A stretch of DNA of 64,000 nt, from positions 124,001 to 188,000 of the forward strand of contig JACKEI010000001.1 of NCBI GenBank assembly GCA_020633075.1. Reading direction: 5' to 3'. How positions within the stretch are numbered: position 1 is the stretch's first letter; every line of letters starts with the position of its first letter. Below, piece after piece: positions 1 to 11,236 of this stretch. The stretch is from Sandaracinaceae bacterium. GTDB taxonomy: Bacteria; Myxococcota_A; Polyangia; Polyangiales; Houyiibacteriaceae. The notes beneath the pieces were generated by a model, which worked only from the letters and a program-made list of their open reading frames with translations, had not been told where the DNA came from and ran no database searches. Both the position numbers and the translations under genes were made by a program.

Positions 1-50
1 AAGACGTTCAGCTGATCGTCGGTCGCGTCGCACGGGGGACTCGCTCGCAT
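1..50 (-). CDS. N-terminal fragment of an unknown protein running off the left edge
   Basis: A start codon on the minus strand at position 50 follows an AGGAG ribosome binding site (57-61, 6 nt spacing) and a well-formed promoter. The visible frame begins MRASPPCDATDDQLNV and stays open to the edge, only 16 codons. A second ATG at 54 is less well spaced from the ribosome binding site. The product cannot be identified from so little. The gene would be transcribed in the same direction as glmM, which ends about 97 bp upstream, but from its own promoter. Confidence 0.55.
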   Translation of the reverse strand, partial: MRASPPCDATDDQLNV

Positions 51-82
51 GCATCTCTCCTGGTGAAGGGGGCAGGAGAATG

Positions 83-111
83 ATCCTATCGGCACATGGT
101 GGGGATCACAA
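83..111 (-). promoter_or_regulatory. Sigma-70-like promoter for the left-edge gene
   Basis: On the minus strand TTGTGA (111-106), a 17-bp spacer and TAGGAT (88-83) form a near-consensus promoter. It predicts a start near 77 and a leader of about 25 nt containing an AGGAG site. Confidence 0.6.
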
Positions 112-146
112 GGGCGTCCCCATCTTGGGGTGTGAGTGCTGCGCCC

Positions 147-1508
<1,362 letters not shown>

Positions 1509-1535
1509 GCTCGTCGTTCTCGTTCTCGCCGTGCG

Positions 1536-4500
1536 TCACGGCTCCCAAGTGATGTCCAGGCTCCAGTTGGTGGGCGGAGCGTAATCGCTGCGACCTACGA
1601 TACTGCGCGGAAACTGCAATTCGATGAGGAAGCCGTTGTCGTGAGACTGCCGCGTGGAGTCCTCGGTGCCGTCCGCGCGGCGAGCGGTGAAGTAGCCTTC
1701 GATGTAGATGCCCCGCACGACGTCGCGCAGGGCGCGCGGGATCAGGGAGTCGGCGTTGATGCCGGCGCGGATGATCGGGCTGCGGAAGCCCTCGTCGCCC
1801 ATCTCGATGCGGATGGTCGGGATGATCTCCCCGAACTGCTCGCGCAACGCGAGCGTGGCCACGCCGAAGGCGACGCCCGCCAAGAAGTCCGTGGCTTCCG
1901 CAGCAGCTCCCTGTGGATTGCTGCTCGAGGACTGCGTCGCACGGTCGATGCGCGTGTCGCCGGTGAGCAGGAGCGCGATGATCTCCCCCTGGTCGGACAC
2001 GCCCTCGATGCTGGTCGTGAAGCGGACCTCGGGGCGGCTCAGCGTCCCGCTCACCTCCACCCCGACCGTGTCGCCCGGCCGGTTGCGCAGCGTGTGGGTC
2101 GCGATGAGAGACACCACGGGGTCGACCTCTTCCGTGTTGCGGAAGAGCATCGACCCGCTCTCCACTTCGAAGATCTTGCCGAAGACGGAGAAATTGCCGC
2201 GATGCAGGCGCGCGTCGCCGCGGATCTTGAAGTCGTCCCCCGCCATCGAGACCTGCAGCTGCGCTGACACCTGTGCCGCGAAGTCCTGCTCCACGCTGCG
2301 TACCCAGAAGCGGTTCGCGGCGTCCACGTCGATCAGCCACACGAACGGGACGCCGACGTCCAGCTCGCTCTCGTGCTCCTCGCCCGACACGTACACGTCC
2401 GGGTGCGCCGCGAGGCCAATCGAAGAGCGGCCGCCGTCGTCCGGCAGCGCGACGTCCAGCCGCTCCACCGTCACCTCCGCGAACAGGGTGTCCGAGTTGC
2501 ACTCGCGCTCTTCGCTGCTGAGCACGCAGCTGCGCTCGCGGGCGCAGATGCACCCGTTGAGCTCCGCCACGCCGTTGAGCTCCGCCATCACAGACCCTTC
2601 CTGGCGCACCGGGAAGTCGTCCGCCGTGGCGCGCAGCCCGCGAATGTAGCTGGGACTCAGGCGCTGGAAGCCCACCTGTCCACTGACCGACACCTCCCCA
2701 TTGCCGTCCGCAGCGTGGAAGCGCTGCAGCTCGATCTCGCGGCCATCGAAGATGAAGGTGCCCTCCACCTCTCGCAGCCGCTGCCCGATGGAGCGCAGCT
2801 CCACGCGGCCATCCGTGAGCGCCAGCGACCCGTACCACGCTGGATCCAGCGCCGGGCCACGCGCACTCAGCTCTCCGTCGAGCAGCCCCTCCACGCCCGC
2901 GACGTCGCTGAGCCACGCCAGCGGGGCCCCGAGAGGCGTGTGCCTGAACAGCGCCATCCCCTCGATCTCGGCGTCCTCGGTGACCGTGGGGAGCTCCGGA
3001 TCGCCCTCCCAGGTAATGGGCACGTGGCCTTCGATGGAGGTCATCCCACCGTTCCACCACTCGGCGTTCAAGGCCCCGAAGATGGTGTCGGGGGTCGCCT
3101 CGACCACGAGATGCACGTCGGACGGTTCGGTCTCGCGCAACACGACAGCGCTGCTGCGTACCCCGCGCACCAGCGTTCGCGCGCGCACGCCGATGGCGTC
3201 CAGGTTCAGGCGAACGTACGGGCTCTCCCCGAACAGCCGCCCCTCGAAGTCCCCGTCCAGAGGGCCTCTGACGAAGTGACAGATGCTCGGCAGGGACGAC
3301 ATCTCCGCGCCGCGGATGTCGCCGGCCAGCGTGACCTCGGGGTACTCCTCGATGCCTTGCGCCAACAGCGAGAGCAGGTCCACCTCGGCGCCGAGCTCCA
3401 TGGTCAGCACCCGGTAGTCGCCCAGGACGCCCTCTACCAGCGCCTGGACGTGGTCGCCGTCGAGCGTGGCCAGGACGGTGCCGCGCGGGTTGCTCTCGGA
3501 CGCGCACAGCTCGCCGCTCATGTCTCCGAGCCAGTCCACGGCGCTGAAGAGGTTCCCGTGGAGCGGCCAGCCGCCGCCTCCCCGCAGAGTCCCGTCGATG
3601 GCGACGCGCAGGTGCTCGGCCCCCGCCGGGAGCGTGCCACGCAGCGACGGGGGCAACACGGTCACGGTCCGAGGCGGGACGCGCATCGACACCTGCCACG
3701 GCAAGTACGCGAGCAGCTCGCTAGGGCTGCTCTCGTCGCTCAGCAGGCTGCTCAGCACGAGCACCATGTTGCCTTCCAGCTCCAGCAGGAGGCCTTCGGC
3801 GTCCCTCGCCGTGGCGCGCACCATCATCAGGTTCTGCTCGTCGTAGCGGATGTCGCCGCTGACGCTCATCGGCGGCCAGTCCTCGTACCCGAGTGTGGGC
3901 ACGTTGAACGAGGCGTCGACGGTCGGTGTGTCCAGCGTCCCGGCGATGTGCGCGTGCCCCTCGAGCGCGCCCGTCAGCATGGACCGTGACTCGTCGGGGA
4001 ACAGGTCCGTGAGGAGCGCGAGATCCATCGAGCGCGTGCTGATGTCCACGTAGTAGGCGCTCTCGCCCAGCGCCGCCCAGAGGTCGGATTGCTCCTCGTC
4101 GGGCGTCCCGGTGATCTTGACCACGAAGGTGCCGCGGTCGCCGAAGCGCACCTCGGCGGCGGCGGCCAGGTTGCCCGGGTCGAACTCGGCCCATGCATGT
4201 TCTATCTCGATGGGGTCGACGCTCAGCCAGCGGCCTTCGTGCAGCTGCGCGCGCAAGTAGGCGTGTGGAGCGCCGTCCAGGTCGCCGTCGAGGCGCAGGT
4301 GCAGGTCCAGGAGCCCAGACGCGTCCACCGGCACGTCGAGGAAGTCGGACAGGTGCGGCACGGGGAGCCCGACGATCTCGAGCACGATGTCGTCCGGGCG
4401 TCGCGGGTGGTAGGTGCCGCTCAGACGGACCTCTTCCTGATCGCCGCGCAGGACGGTGCGCCCCAGCTCGATGCCACCGTCGGCGTGCAGGGTCATGCCG

Positions 4501-6221
4501 CTCAGCGCGCCCGTCAGTCTGGCCCTGCCTGCCGCAAGGCGCAGCACCGGCGCTTCGACGTGTGTGGTGCCCTCGGACGTGTCCGCCTCGATCTCGAAGC
4601 CGATGACGCGTCCCACCTCGCGCAGCTCGCCCACGCTCACGTACCGCCGCGGTCCTCCCACCAGCGTGAGCGACCCGCTGCCGAGCGGCACGCCCGACAC
4701 GAGCAGCTCGCTCGGTGACAAGTGCAGGTCGAGCGATGGCGCGGCCAGATCACCGAACACGCGGCCACGCACGGGGATCCGCGCCGCGGCGAAGGAGCCG
4801 TAGCTCAGGTTGGTGAGGGCGGCGTCCCCGGAGATGTCATAGCGCGGTACCTCGTCGGCGCTGCGCTCGAACCACACGTCGTAGCGCAGCGCGGAGCGCA
4901 GCCCGGGCACGGCGCTGGCGATGTTGGGGTCACGCGCCACCTGCGGGATGAAGCCCTTGATGTGTAGCCGGATGGCCCCCTCAGGGCTGACCGTTCCCGA
5001 CGCGCTCGTCTGGCCCCCACCGTACGGCGTCTCTACGGTGTCGATGCGCACGGCGCCGTCCGCGAGCAGGGTTGCTCGGGCCGAGACGGAGGGGACGGAG
5101 ATGCCCTCGTACTCGAAGGGCTCGAGGTCCGCCTCGAGCAGGGTCTCGCCCTCGGGACCGTCCGCTGGAACGGTGAGGCGCACGTCGCCGCGCACGGTGA
5201 GCTCCGGCGCGCCCGACAGGACGGGGCCCAGGTTGAGGCCCTCGGTGTGGATGCGCACCGTGATGTCTCCCTCGCCGGGCAGCGCCCCGGAGAGCGACAC
5301 CGGACCGCCAGCCGTCTGGAGGGAACCACGCACCCCGAGCGCATCTGGGGGGCCGCTGAGTCTCACGTAGCCCTCCGTGCGCCCCGTCAAGATGGACGCC
5401 CAGTCGAAACCCAGCTCCGCGAGCGTCTCTCCGAGCACGGGCCGCGCGTGAATCAGGAGGTCCAGCTCGGCCTCGGCCTCTGGCTGCTCGGGCGGAGGCG
5501 CGTAGCCGAGCGCCACGTGGACCTGCTCTTCGCCCATGCTCGCCTGAGCCGTGACCTCTGTGCCACGCTCGTCGCCGTAGATGACCCCCACCAGGTTCTC
5601 GATGCGTCCCCGCCGCGGAAAGGGCGCGACCACATCGCCGCTCAGCGCGTAGATGCGGATCTCGGTGGTCTCGTAGAACTCCATGCGCGCGTGCGCGTTG
5701 GTGCCCTCGATGCGCAGCCCTTCTAGACCCAGGATCTCGCCGAACACCGTCACCCCCTCGAGGCGCACGTCGTCGACGATGGCGTGGAAGGGCTCGCCCA
5801 CGGTGGGGGAGGTGTCGGTGGGCTCGAAGGCGTTCAGGAACGTCGGCGTCCCTTCGCCGTCATCCACCAGCTCGAGCTCACCGCCAGTCAGGTGCGCGTG
5901 CGAGAAGCGCAGCACGCCCTCGCGGAGCGCCATGTAGTCGATCGCCAGCGAGATGGTGTCGCCGTGGATGACCGGGTGGCCGCTCGGGTCGCGCAACACG
6001 ACGTCGCCCACGATGATCTCGTCGAGCCCGACGTAGTCGATGCGGCCGATCTCGAGCTCGCCTTCGATCTGCGACGACACCCAGTCGGTCAGGCCTCGGC
6101 TCGCGACGCGGTGACCGAGCGGCGAGTTCAGGTGGTAGAGCACGCTGAGCAGCAACAGGAGCAGCAGGACCAGCAGCCACAGCAGCCCGTCACGTCCACC
6201 GCGTGCGACCTTCCGCAGCAT
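1536..6221 (-). CDS. tamB: Translocation and assembly module protein TamB (DUF490)
   Basis: A 1561-residue AsmA/TamB-type protein, anchored in the inner membrane by one N-terminal hydrophobic segment (about residues 13-32) with the rest predicted as a long periplasmic beta structure. The C-terminal 350 residues look like the conserved DUF490/TamB domain (KIRGDARLHRGNFSVFGKIF region, RPGDTVGVEVSGTLSRPEV region, and a final aromatic-rich strand ending ITWEP). TamB proteins bridge the periplasm and work with a TamA-type Omp85 barrel in membrane protein insertion and phospholipid transfer. The start codon shares one base with the stop of the upstream TamA-like gene (TGATG), so the two are translationally coupled. 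The protein is longer than E. coli TamB (1259 residues). Confidence 0.9.
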   Translation of the reverse strand: MLRKVARGGRDGLLWLLVLLLLLLLSVLYHLNSPLGHRVASRGLTDWVSSQIEGELEIGRIDYVGLDEIIVGDVVLRDPSGHPVIHGDTISLAIDYMALREGVLRFSHAHLTGGELELVDDGEGTPTFLNAFEPTDTSPTVGEPFHAIVDDVRLEGVTVFGEILGLEGLRIEGTNAHARMEFYETTEIRIYALSGDVVAPFPRRGRIENLVGVIYGDERGTEVTAQASMGEEQVHVALGYAPPPEQPEAEAELDLLIHARPVLGETLAELGFDWASILTGRTEGYVRLSGPPDALGVRGSLQTAGGPVSLSGALPGEGDITVRIHTEGLNLGPVLSGAPELTVRGDVRLTVPADGPEGETLLEADLEPFEYEGISVPSVSARATLLADGAVRIDTVETPYGGGQTSASGTVSPEGAIRLHIKGFIPQVARDPNIASAVPGLRSALRYDVWFERSADEVPRYDISGDAALTNLSYGSFAAARIPVRGRVFGDLAAPSLDLHLSPSELLVSGVPLGSGSLTLVGGPRRYVSVGELREVGRVIGFEIEADTSEGTTHVEAPVLRLAAGRARLTGALSGMTLHADGGIELGRTVLRGDQEEVRLSGTYHPRRPDDIVLEIVGLPVPHLSDFLDVPVDASGLLDLHLRLDGDLDGAPHAYLRAQLHEGRWLSVDPIEIEHAWAEFDPGNLAAAAEVRFGDRGTFVVKITGTPDEEQSDLWAALGESAYYVDISTRSMDLALLTDLFPDESRSMLTGALEGHAHIAGTLDTPTVDASFNVPTLGYEDWPPMSVSGDIRYDEQNLMMVRATARDAEGLLLELEGNMVLVLSSLLSDESSPSELLAYLPWQVSMRVPPRTVTVLPPSLRGTLPAGAEHLRVAIDGTLRGGGGWPLHGNLFSAVDWLGDMSGELCASESNPRGTVLATLDGDHVQALVEGVLGDYRVLTMELGAEVDLLSLLAQGIEEYPEVTLAGDIRGAEMSSLPSICHFVRGPLDGDFEGRLFGESPYVRLNLDAIGVRARTLVRGVRSSAVVLRETEPSDVHLVVEATPDTIFGALNAEWWNGGMTSIEGHVPITWEGDPELPTVTEDAEIEGMALFRHTPLGAPLAWLSDVAGVEGLLDGELSARGPALDPAWYGSLALTDGRVELRSIGQRLREVEGTFIFDGREIELQRFHAADGNGEVSVSGQVGFQRLSPSYIRGLRATADDFPVRQEGSVMAELNGVAELNGCICARERSCVLSSEERECNSDTLFAEVTVERLDVALPDDGGRSSIGLAAHPDVYVSGEEHESELDVGVPFVWLIDVDAANRFWVRSVEQDFAAQVSAQLQVSMAGDDFKIRGDARLHRGNFSVFGKIFEVESGSMLFRNTEEVDPVVSLIATHTLRNRPGDTVGVEVSGTLSRPEVRFTTSIEGVSDQGEIIALLLTGDTRIDRATQSSSSNPQGAAAEATDFLAGVAFGVATLALREQFGEIIPTIRIEMGDEGFRSPIIRAGINADSLIPRALRDVVRGIYIEGYFTARRADGTEDSTRQSHDNGFLIELQFPRSIVGRSDYAPPTNWSLDITWEP

Positions 6222-8560
6222 CAGAAGGCCTCTCCGATGGTCAGGTGAATGGCCCCGGGGAAGCGCACGAAGCCGAGGTTCACGTAGTTCACGGGAGCGA
6301 GGTTGACGCCGTTGCCGATCACCTGCGCGCGCTTGGACAGGAAGCCGATGTCCAGGCGCACGGGGCCGACCAGCGTCTGGTAGCGGAGCCCGAAGCCTGC
6401 TGCGAGGTGGATGTGCGAGAAGCGAAAGCTGGTGCCGCGGCTCACGTCGCCCATGTCGGCGAAGAGGACGAGACCGAAGTCCGGGGTGACCGGCGCGCGC
6501 AGCTCCACGCTCGCCTCCCAGCGGCGCAAGCCGCCCGAGTTGGCCTCCGAGCAGTCCGTGCCTGGCGGCGGGTTGCTGCGGTCGCAGTAAGGCTGGACAC
6601 CGACGGTCTGTTGGTCCCCGAGGTAGCCGGGCGCGAACCCGCGATGCGAGCTGGGTCCGCCACCACGCAGGCGGTAGCGCTGCGGTCCGAGCAGCGCCGA
6701 GACCTGGTCCAGCGACTGATTGGCGTCACGGATGAGCATGACCCCGAGCCCCATGCGGGCCGCGAGGACCATGTTGAGAGGCAGCGGCGCGTAGACGCGG
6801 GCCTCCGGCGTGAAGCGGTAGTAGGTCCAGGACGAGCCCAGGAAGGCGGGCGCCTGGTGGAAGCCCAGCGACAGGAAGAAGCCCCGGTGCGGCGAGCGCG
6901 AGTCGTCGCGTAGGTCGATCTGCGCGTACTCCTCGAAGAACAGCACGGAGTAGTCCGAGTTGCGGACCTGATCCGTGGTGCGCTGCAGGTTCCAGTGCAT
7001 GCCCGCGCTCAGGATCAGCTTGCCACCGAAGTAGGGGCGGCTCACGCGCAGCGCCGCGTCGACGTCGTGGCGAAAGAAGCCCTGGTTCGGGTCCGGGCCC
7101 AGGTCCCAGTGGCTGTTCATGGTGAGCGTGGTGCGCGACTCGATGAACGCGGGCTGCCGGAACTCCAAGCGCAGCACGTTACCGAAGCGCGGCTGAATGC
7201 CGGTCTGCTGCGGGGACTGCAGGATGAGGCGTGGCCTGTCCTCCAGACGGATCCGGCGCAGTCCGCCGAGGAAATCCCGGTGCTCCACGAACGCGAGGAC
7301 GTGCGCGTCCCACTGGGGAGTGCTGCCGGACTGGTTCTGCTCGTCGACGACCTGGCCGGTCTCCACACCGACACCCACGCCGTAGCGGAAGTTGCGTCCA
7401 CGGCGCACTCGGATCGTGACGTCCACCTCGCCCGTGCACAGACCTTGTTCGTTGCGACGTGGGCTGCCGATGACGTCCACCTCGGCGAAGGCGCCCAAGC
7501 CGTACACGGCGCGCTGCGCGGTCCGCATCGCTTGCTCGGAGTAGGGTCGCCCGCGACGCACGTCGGCCGCGCCGCGGATGGTGGCGACGGGCACGTCTTC
7601 GCCCTCCACGGTCACGCTGGAGACGATGCACTGCGGTCCGAGCTGCACCCACAGCTTGACGTCAGCCAGCCGCTCCGTGCGCGCGATGTCCACGCGGCCC
7701 GCCACATGGCCGCACGCATAACCCTCGCGCGCCAGCGCGTCGCTGAGCGCGCGCTTGCTGCGCTCGTACATGGCTTCGTCGAAGGGGGCGTCCACCTCCA
7801 TCACAATGGCGGCTTCGAGCGCACTTCGCAGGGAGGAAGGCAGATTGGTCTGGGCCACCGGCAAGAACCGAGGGTCCTGGGCGGCGCTGCCCGCGTCGGT
7901 CTCCGTGCCGGACGTAGGCGCGTGCCCATCATCCGTCGACGAGGTGCTGGCACGTTGCTGGTGCGACACGAGCAGGACCACCTGGCGTGTTCGGACGGGC
8001 TCTCCCTCCTCGATGTGGACCGTGACCTGTACCTCGCAGCCTTCGTTGCGCCCGTTGCGCTCGCAGGGGGCGAGGTCCCCGTCGCCCTCGACCCGATCGG
8101 ACTCGGCGGCCGCCTCGGGGGTGATCTCCACGTTGACGACCTCAGCCTCGTAGTACCCGCGCGCTCGGTACCAGCGCTCGATGCGGCGCAGGTCGCGCTC
8201 GAAGACGGAGAGGTCCCACGTCGGCCAGTCCGTCCACGGCCAGCGAAACAAGCGTACGGTGTTGGAGCCCCCGTCGAAGGGAGGCTCGCCACACGTGGGC
8301 TCGGAGGTGGTGCCGAAGTCGATGCCCACGCTGCTGCGCTCTCGGGTCGCCAGGCACGCGCGCAGGGCGTCGGAGTCCAGCGCCTCCACGCCCTCGAAGC
8401 GCAGGCGGTCCACGCCGTAGCTGTCTCGTGGCACGCGCGCGCAGCCCGCCGCCCACAGCAGCGCGGCCGTGAGCGCGAAGCGGGCGAACGCCCCCGCGCG
8501 TCGCTGGCTTCGAGGCGCGGGGCTCGCGCTCACACCGCGACTGAGGGAGGGCAGACGCAC
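6221..8560 (-). CDS. tamA: TamA-like Omp85 outer-membrane assembly protein with a lipobox
   Basis: A 779-residue Omp85-superfamily protein. Residues about 60-420 show POTRA-like repeats (for example the segment around TVEGEDVPVATIRGAA), and residues about 420-779 form a surface-antigen-type beta barrel with the RGGGPSSHRGF lid-loop motif and a C-terminal beta-signal ending in Phe. The N-terminus is a signal peptide ending in LLWAAGC, a lipobox with Cys about 40, so the barrel may be lipidated, which is unusual for Omp85 proteins. There is a disordered Ser/Thr-rich insert near residues 200-230. It is fused by a one-base overlap to tamB and is the obvious partner. BamA is a less likely identity because of the tamB linkage. 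Confidence 0.85.
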   Translation of the reverse strand: MRLPSLSRGVSASPAPRSQRRAGAFARFALTAALLWAAGCARVPRDSYGVDRLRFEGVEALDSDALRACLATRERSSVGIDFGTTSEPTCGEPPFDGGSNTVRLFRWPWTDWPTWDLSVFERDLRRIERWYRARGYYEAEVVNVEITPEAAAESDRVEGDGDLAPCERNGRNEGCEVQVTVHIEEGEPVRTRQVVLLVSHQQRASTSSTDDGHAPTSGTETDAGSAAQDPRFLPVAQTNLPSSLRSALEAAIVMEVDAPFDEAMYERSKRALSDALAREGYACGHVAGRVDIARTERLADVKLWVQLGPQCIVSSVTVEGEDVPVATIRGAADVRRGRPYSEQAMRTAQRAVYGLGAFAEVDVIGSPRRNEQGLCTGEVDVTIRVRRGRNFRYGVGVGVETGQVVDEQNQSGSTPQWDAHVLAFVEHRDFLGGLRRIRLEDRPRLILQSPQQTGIQPRFGNVLRLEFRQPAFIESRTTLTMNSHWDLGPDPNQGFFRHDVDAALRVSRPYFGGKLILSAGMHWNLQRTTDQVRNSDYSVLFFEEYAQIDLRDDSRSPHRGFFLSLGFHQAPAFLGSSWTYYRFTPEARVYAPLPLNMVLAARMGLGVMLIRDANQSLDQVSALLGPQRYRLRGGGPSSHRGFAPGYLGDQQTVGVQPYCDRSNPPPGTDCSEANSGGLRRWEASVELRAPVTPDFGLVLFADMGDVSRGTSFRFSHIHLAAGFGLRYQTLVGPVRLDIGFLSKRAQVIGNGVNLAPVNYVNLGFVRFPGAIHLTIGEAF

Positions 8561-8573
8561 GTTCGTGTTGCCC

Positions 8574-11195
8574 TCATGGCTCGAGTGGCATGGTCTCGGG
8601 GAGCTCGAGGCGCGCGTCGACCGTCGGCACTGCGTCGAGTGAGAGATATCCGTTCAGGTCCGTGAAGCCCGCGAACGCGCTCCCGTCGGCGAAGCGCAGC
8701 ACGACCCAGTGATTGGCCAGCACCGTCTGCTGATCCGCTGCGAACGCGTAGGTCCGAAGCGCACGGCTCGGCGCGTCCGTGGCCGCCTGCGGCTCTCCGC
8801 TGCGGCAGAGCTCCAAGAGGGACTCGGTGAGCTCTCGCTCGCGGCACACGGCCCGGGCGCTGTTCCACTCCGCGGCGGCCGCTCCGCCGCTCTGCGCGGC
8901 TCCTGCAAGGAAGTGGGCGGCGGCGGCCCGCACCGGCAGCTGGTGCGGCGCCGTCATCCACGCAGACGGGTCGAGCCGCCCTCCGCAGCGCTCATGACCT
9001 AGCGCCGCCAGAGCCACCAGGATGTTGGCCCGCACATGCGGTTCCCGGCGGCTGAGTAGACCGCAGAGCGCCGCGCGCACCGTGGAAGGCTGCGCGCCGG
9101 CCTCGCCATCACCGGCAGCGCTCGCGCTGGGCAACAAGCGCCCCTCTCGCGCCAGGCGGGCCAGGACGTAGCTGGCCGCCGTGGGCACCGGGAAAGGTCG
9201 GTCCATCGCCGCGAGGAGCGCCGTGACGTCGTCCGGCTGCAGGGCCGCAAGCGCGGCGGCCCGACCGAGGGCGGACGCCGACGCCGCGGCGATGGCGGTG
9301 TCGGTGTTGACCAGCCCGGCCCGGAGGACGGTCATCGACTCAGGGTCTCCGAGCTCCCCCAAGGCGCCCAGCGCTTGGTGCCGCAGCGCACCGTGTCCGC
9401 GCAGAGCGTGCTCACGGAGGCGCGGACCGCCGGCCACGGAGCCCAACGTCGTGAGCGCGTGCATGGCGCGGGCCGCGAGCGCGCGGTCGCGGCCAGTGAC
9501 CAACAGGTCGACTTGGCGCGCGAGCTCCTCGCGCTGCGCCGACGAGAGCTCGGAGCCTACGCGGCGCAGCGCCGCCGTCAGCGCGACCAGTAACGCGTGG
9601 CGATCACGTGGGGCGCTACCCATGAGGTCGCGCGCGATGCGCTCCACGCCGTGGGCGTCCATGACCTGACCGAGCGCGACCGCGACTTCGTAGCGCGTCT
9701 CGGCGTCCTCGTCCTCCAGCAGGGGGTAGAGGGCGTCGGCGCTGCCCGGGTCTCCCAGCGCACCCAGGGAGCGGAGCGCGGCGCGACGCAGCGCGGTGTC
9801 CGAGTGCGTGAGCAACGGCCGGAGCGCGGGGAGGGCGCGTCGCTCGGCGAGCGTCCCCAGCAACGCCACGACACGCAGGCGCCCGGCCCCTCGCGCGCTC
9901 GGGAGCGCGTCCAAGAGCGGGTCGGTCGCGCGGCCATCGGGGCCCCAACGCTCGAAGTAGGCTTCGAGCGCGTCCAGCGCGGCGTCACGCGTGCCGGCGT
10001 CGCTGCTGCCGATGTGCTCGAGGATGGGGACCAGCGCGACGTCACCCCCCAAGCGGCCAAGCGCCAAGAGCAGCGGCGCCGACGCCCCGCGGCCGGTGCG
10101 CAGCGCCTCGAGCAGCGCCGGCACCGCGCGCTCGTCCGGCTGCGTCCGAGCGATCTCGGACAGGATGCGCCCGATGGCCGTGGCGTGTTGGTGCGTCGCG
10201 GTCCCCAGGCGCTCAGCCAGGGCCGGCACGAGCGTCTCGTCCAGGCCGGACCGCGCGCGCTGCACCAGCGCTTCCATCGCGATCGCCTGCGCACCGGGCA
10301 GACCGCCGAGCGCGTCCAATATGACGCCGGACGCGCGCGGGTCAGGGATGGGCGCGAGCGCGTCCAGGGCCGCCGAGCGGAGCCGCATGTCCGGCTGCTC
10401 CAACAGCGCGCGCAGCGGGTCGATGGCACGCGGAGAGCGCAGCTGTCCGAGCGCGAGCGTGGCCGTCAAGCGCGCGTCTTCGACGGTGTCACGCGTGCCC
10501 AGCGCGAGGGCGGACAAGGCCCGCACGTCTCCGAGAGCGCCGAGGGCCGTGAACACCGCGACGCGCACCTCTGCCGAGTCGTCGCGCGCCCGCCCGATGA
10601 GTGGCACGACAGCGCGCTCGTCACCGAGCGAACCGAGTGCGCTGGCGGCGGCGATGCGCACGGTGACGTCGTCGTCGTCGAGGCGACCGAGCAGTGGGGT
10701 CACCACCTCGTCTCCTCCCAAGCTGCTGAGTGCGTTGATCGCGGCGATGCGCACCTCCGCCGACGTATCGCCCAGCGTGCGGATCAGCGCCGGCAGGGAG
10801 CCCGCGTCGTTCATGGCGCCGAGCGCGCGCGCGGCCGCGGCCCGCGTCTCTCCGAGCGGGTCGAGCAGCCACTCGCTCAGCTCCGGGATGGCTTCCACCA
10901 AGCGCAGCCGGCCGCAGGCCTCGGCCGCTTCAGCACGCACCTCGGGGTCCGGGTCCGTGAGGGCCGCCAAGATGGCCTCCCGCGCGCGCGGCGAGCCGTA
11001 GCTCGACAGCAGGCGCACGATGTCGCGGCGGCGCCCCGCCTCGGCCACGCGCAGCTCCTGGGACAGTTGGTCGACGCGCCCTTGCCACTCGAAGCCGAGC
11101 GACGCGAACGTGAGCAGCAGCAGCAAGACGCGCCATGTCCAACGATGCGTCCCTGGCGAGGCGTCACGAGCGGGTCGCGTAGGCAGAGCGTACAC
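8574..11195 (-). CDS. Membrane-anchored HEAT-repeat protein
   Basis: An 873-residue protein with one hydrophobic segment near residues 23-36 followed by a long array of HEAT/PBS-lyase-type repeats of about 31 residues (units such as DPDPEVRAEAAEACGRL and GDTSAEVRIAAINALSSL). Such solenoids bind proteins; no catalytic motif is visible. The C-terminal 60 residues leave the repeat pattern and may be a small beta domain. The array probably lies in the periplasm. It ends 13 bp before tamA on the same strand, suggesting a scaffold or accessory role in the Tam system; that role is inference. The start is GTG at 11195, chosen because a TACGCT hexamer lies exactly 6 nt upstream. Confidence 0.85.
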   Translation of the reverse strand: MYALPTRPARDASPGTHRWTWRVLLLLLTFASLGFEWQGRVDQLSQELRVAEAGRRRDIVRLLSSYGSPRAREAILAALTDPDPEVRAEAAEACGRLRLVEAIPELSEWLLDPLGETRAAAARALGAMNDAGSLPALIRTLGDTSAEVRIAAINALSSLGGDEVVTPLLGRLDDDDVTVRIAAASALGSLGDERAVVPLIGRARDDSAEVRVAVFTALGALGDVRALSALALGTRDTVEDARLTATLALGQLRSPRAIDPLRALLEQPDMRLRSAALDALAPIPDPRASGVILDALGGLPGAQAIAMEALVQRARSGLDETLVPALAERLGTATHQHATAIGRILSEIARTQPDERAVPALLEALRTGRGASAPLLLALGRLGGDVALVPILEHIGSSDAGTRDAALDALEAYFERWGPDGRATDPLLDALPSARGAGRLRVVALLGTLAERRALPALRPLLTHSDTALRRAALRSLGALGDPGSADALYPLLEDEDAETRYEVAVALGQVMDAHGVERIARDLMGSAPRDRHALLVALTAALRRVGSELSSAQREELARQVDLLVTGRDRALAARAMHALTTLGSVAGGPRLREHALRGHGALRHQALGALGELGDPESMTVLRAGLVNTDTAIAAASASALGRAAALAALQPDDVTALLAAMDRPFPVPTAASYVLARLAREGRLLPSASAAGDGEAGAQPSTVRAALCGLLSRREPHVRANILVALAALGHERCGGRLDPSAWMTAPHQLPVRAAAAHFLAGAAQSGGAAAAEWNSARAVCRERELTESLLELCRSGEPQAATDAPSRALRTYAFAADQQTVLANHWVVLRFADGSAFAGFTDLNGYLSLDAVPTVDARLELPETMPLEP

Positions 11196-11201
11196 GGCGA
11201 G

Positions 11202-11207
11202 AGCGTA
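11202..11207 (-). promoter_or_regulatory. Putative -10 hexamer (leaderless) for the HEAT-tamA-tamB-glmM unit
   Basis: TACGCT on the minus strand, followed by 6 nt and the GTG start, places the transcript start at or next to the start codon. Confidence 0.45.
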
Positions 11208-11236
11208 GCAGCTCCAGGCACAAAAGCCTTTTCAAA

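Noticed and set aside
118..130. Short hairpin CCCCA/TGGGG after glmM
   Set aside because: Only a 5-bp stem and no T-run; it lies next to the promoter of the left-edge gene and is too weak to call as a terminator.
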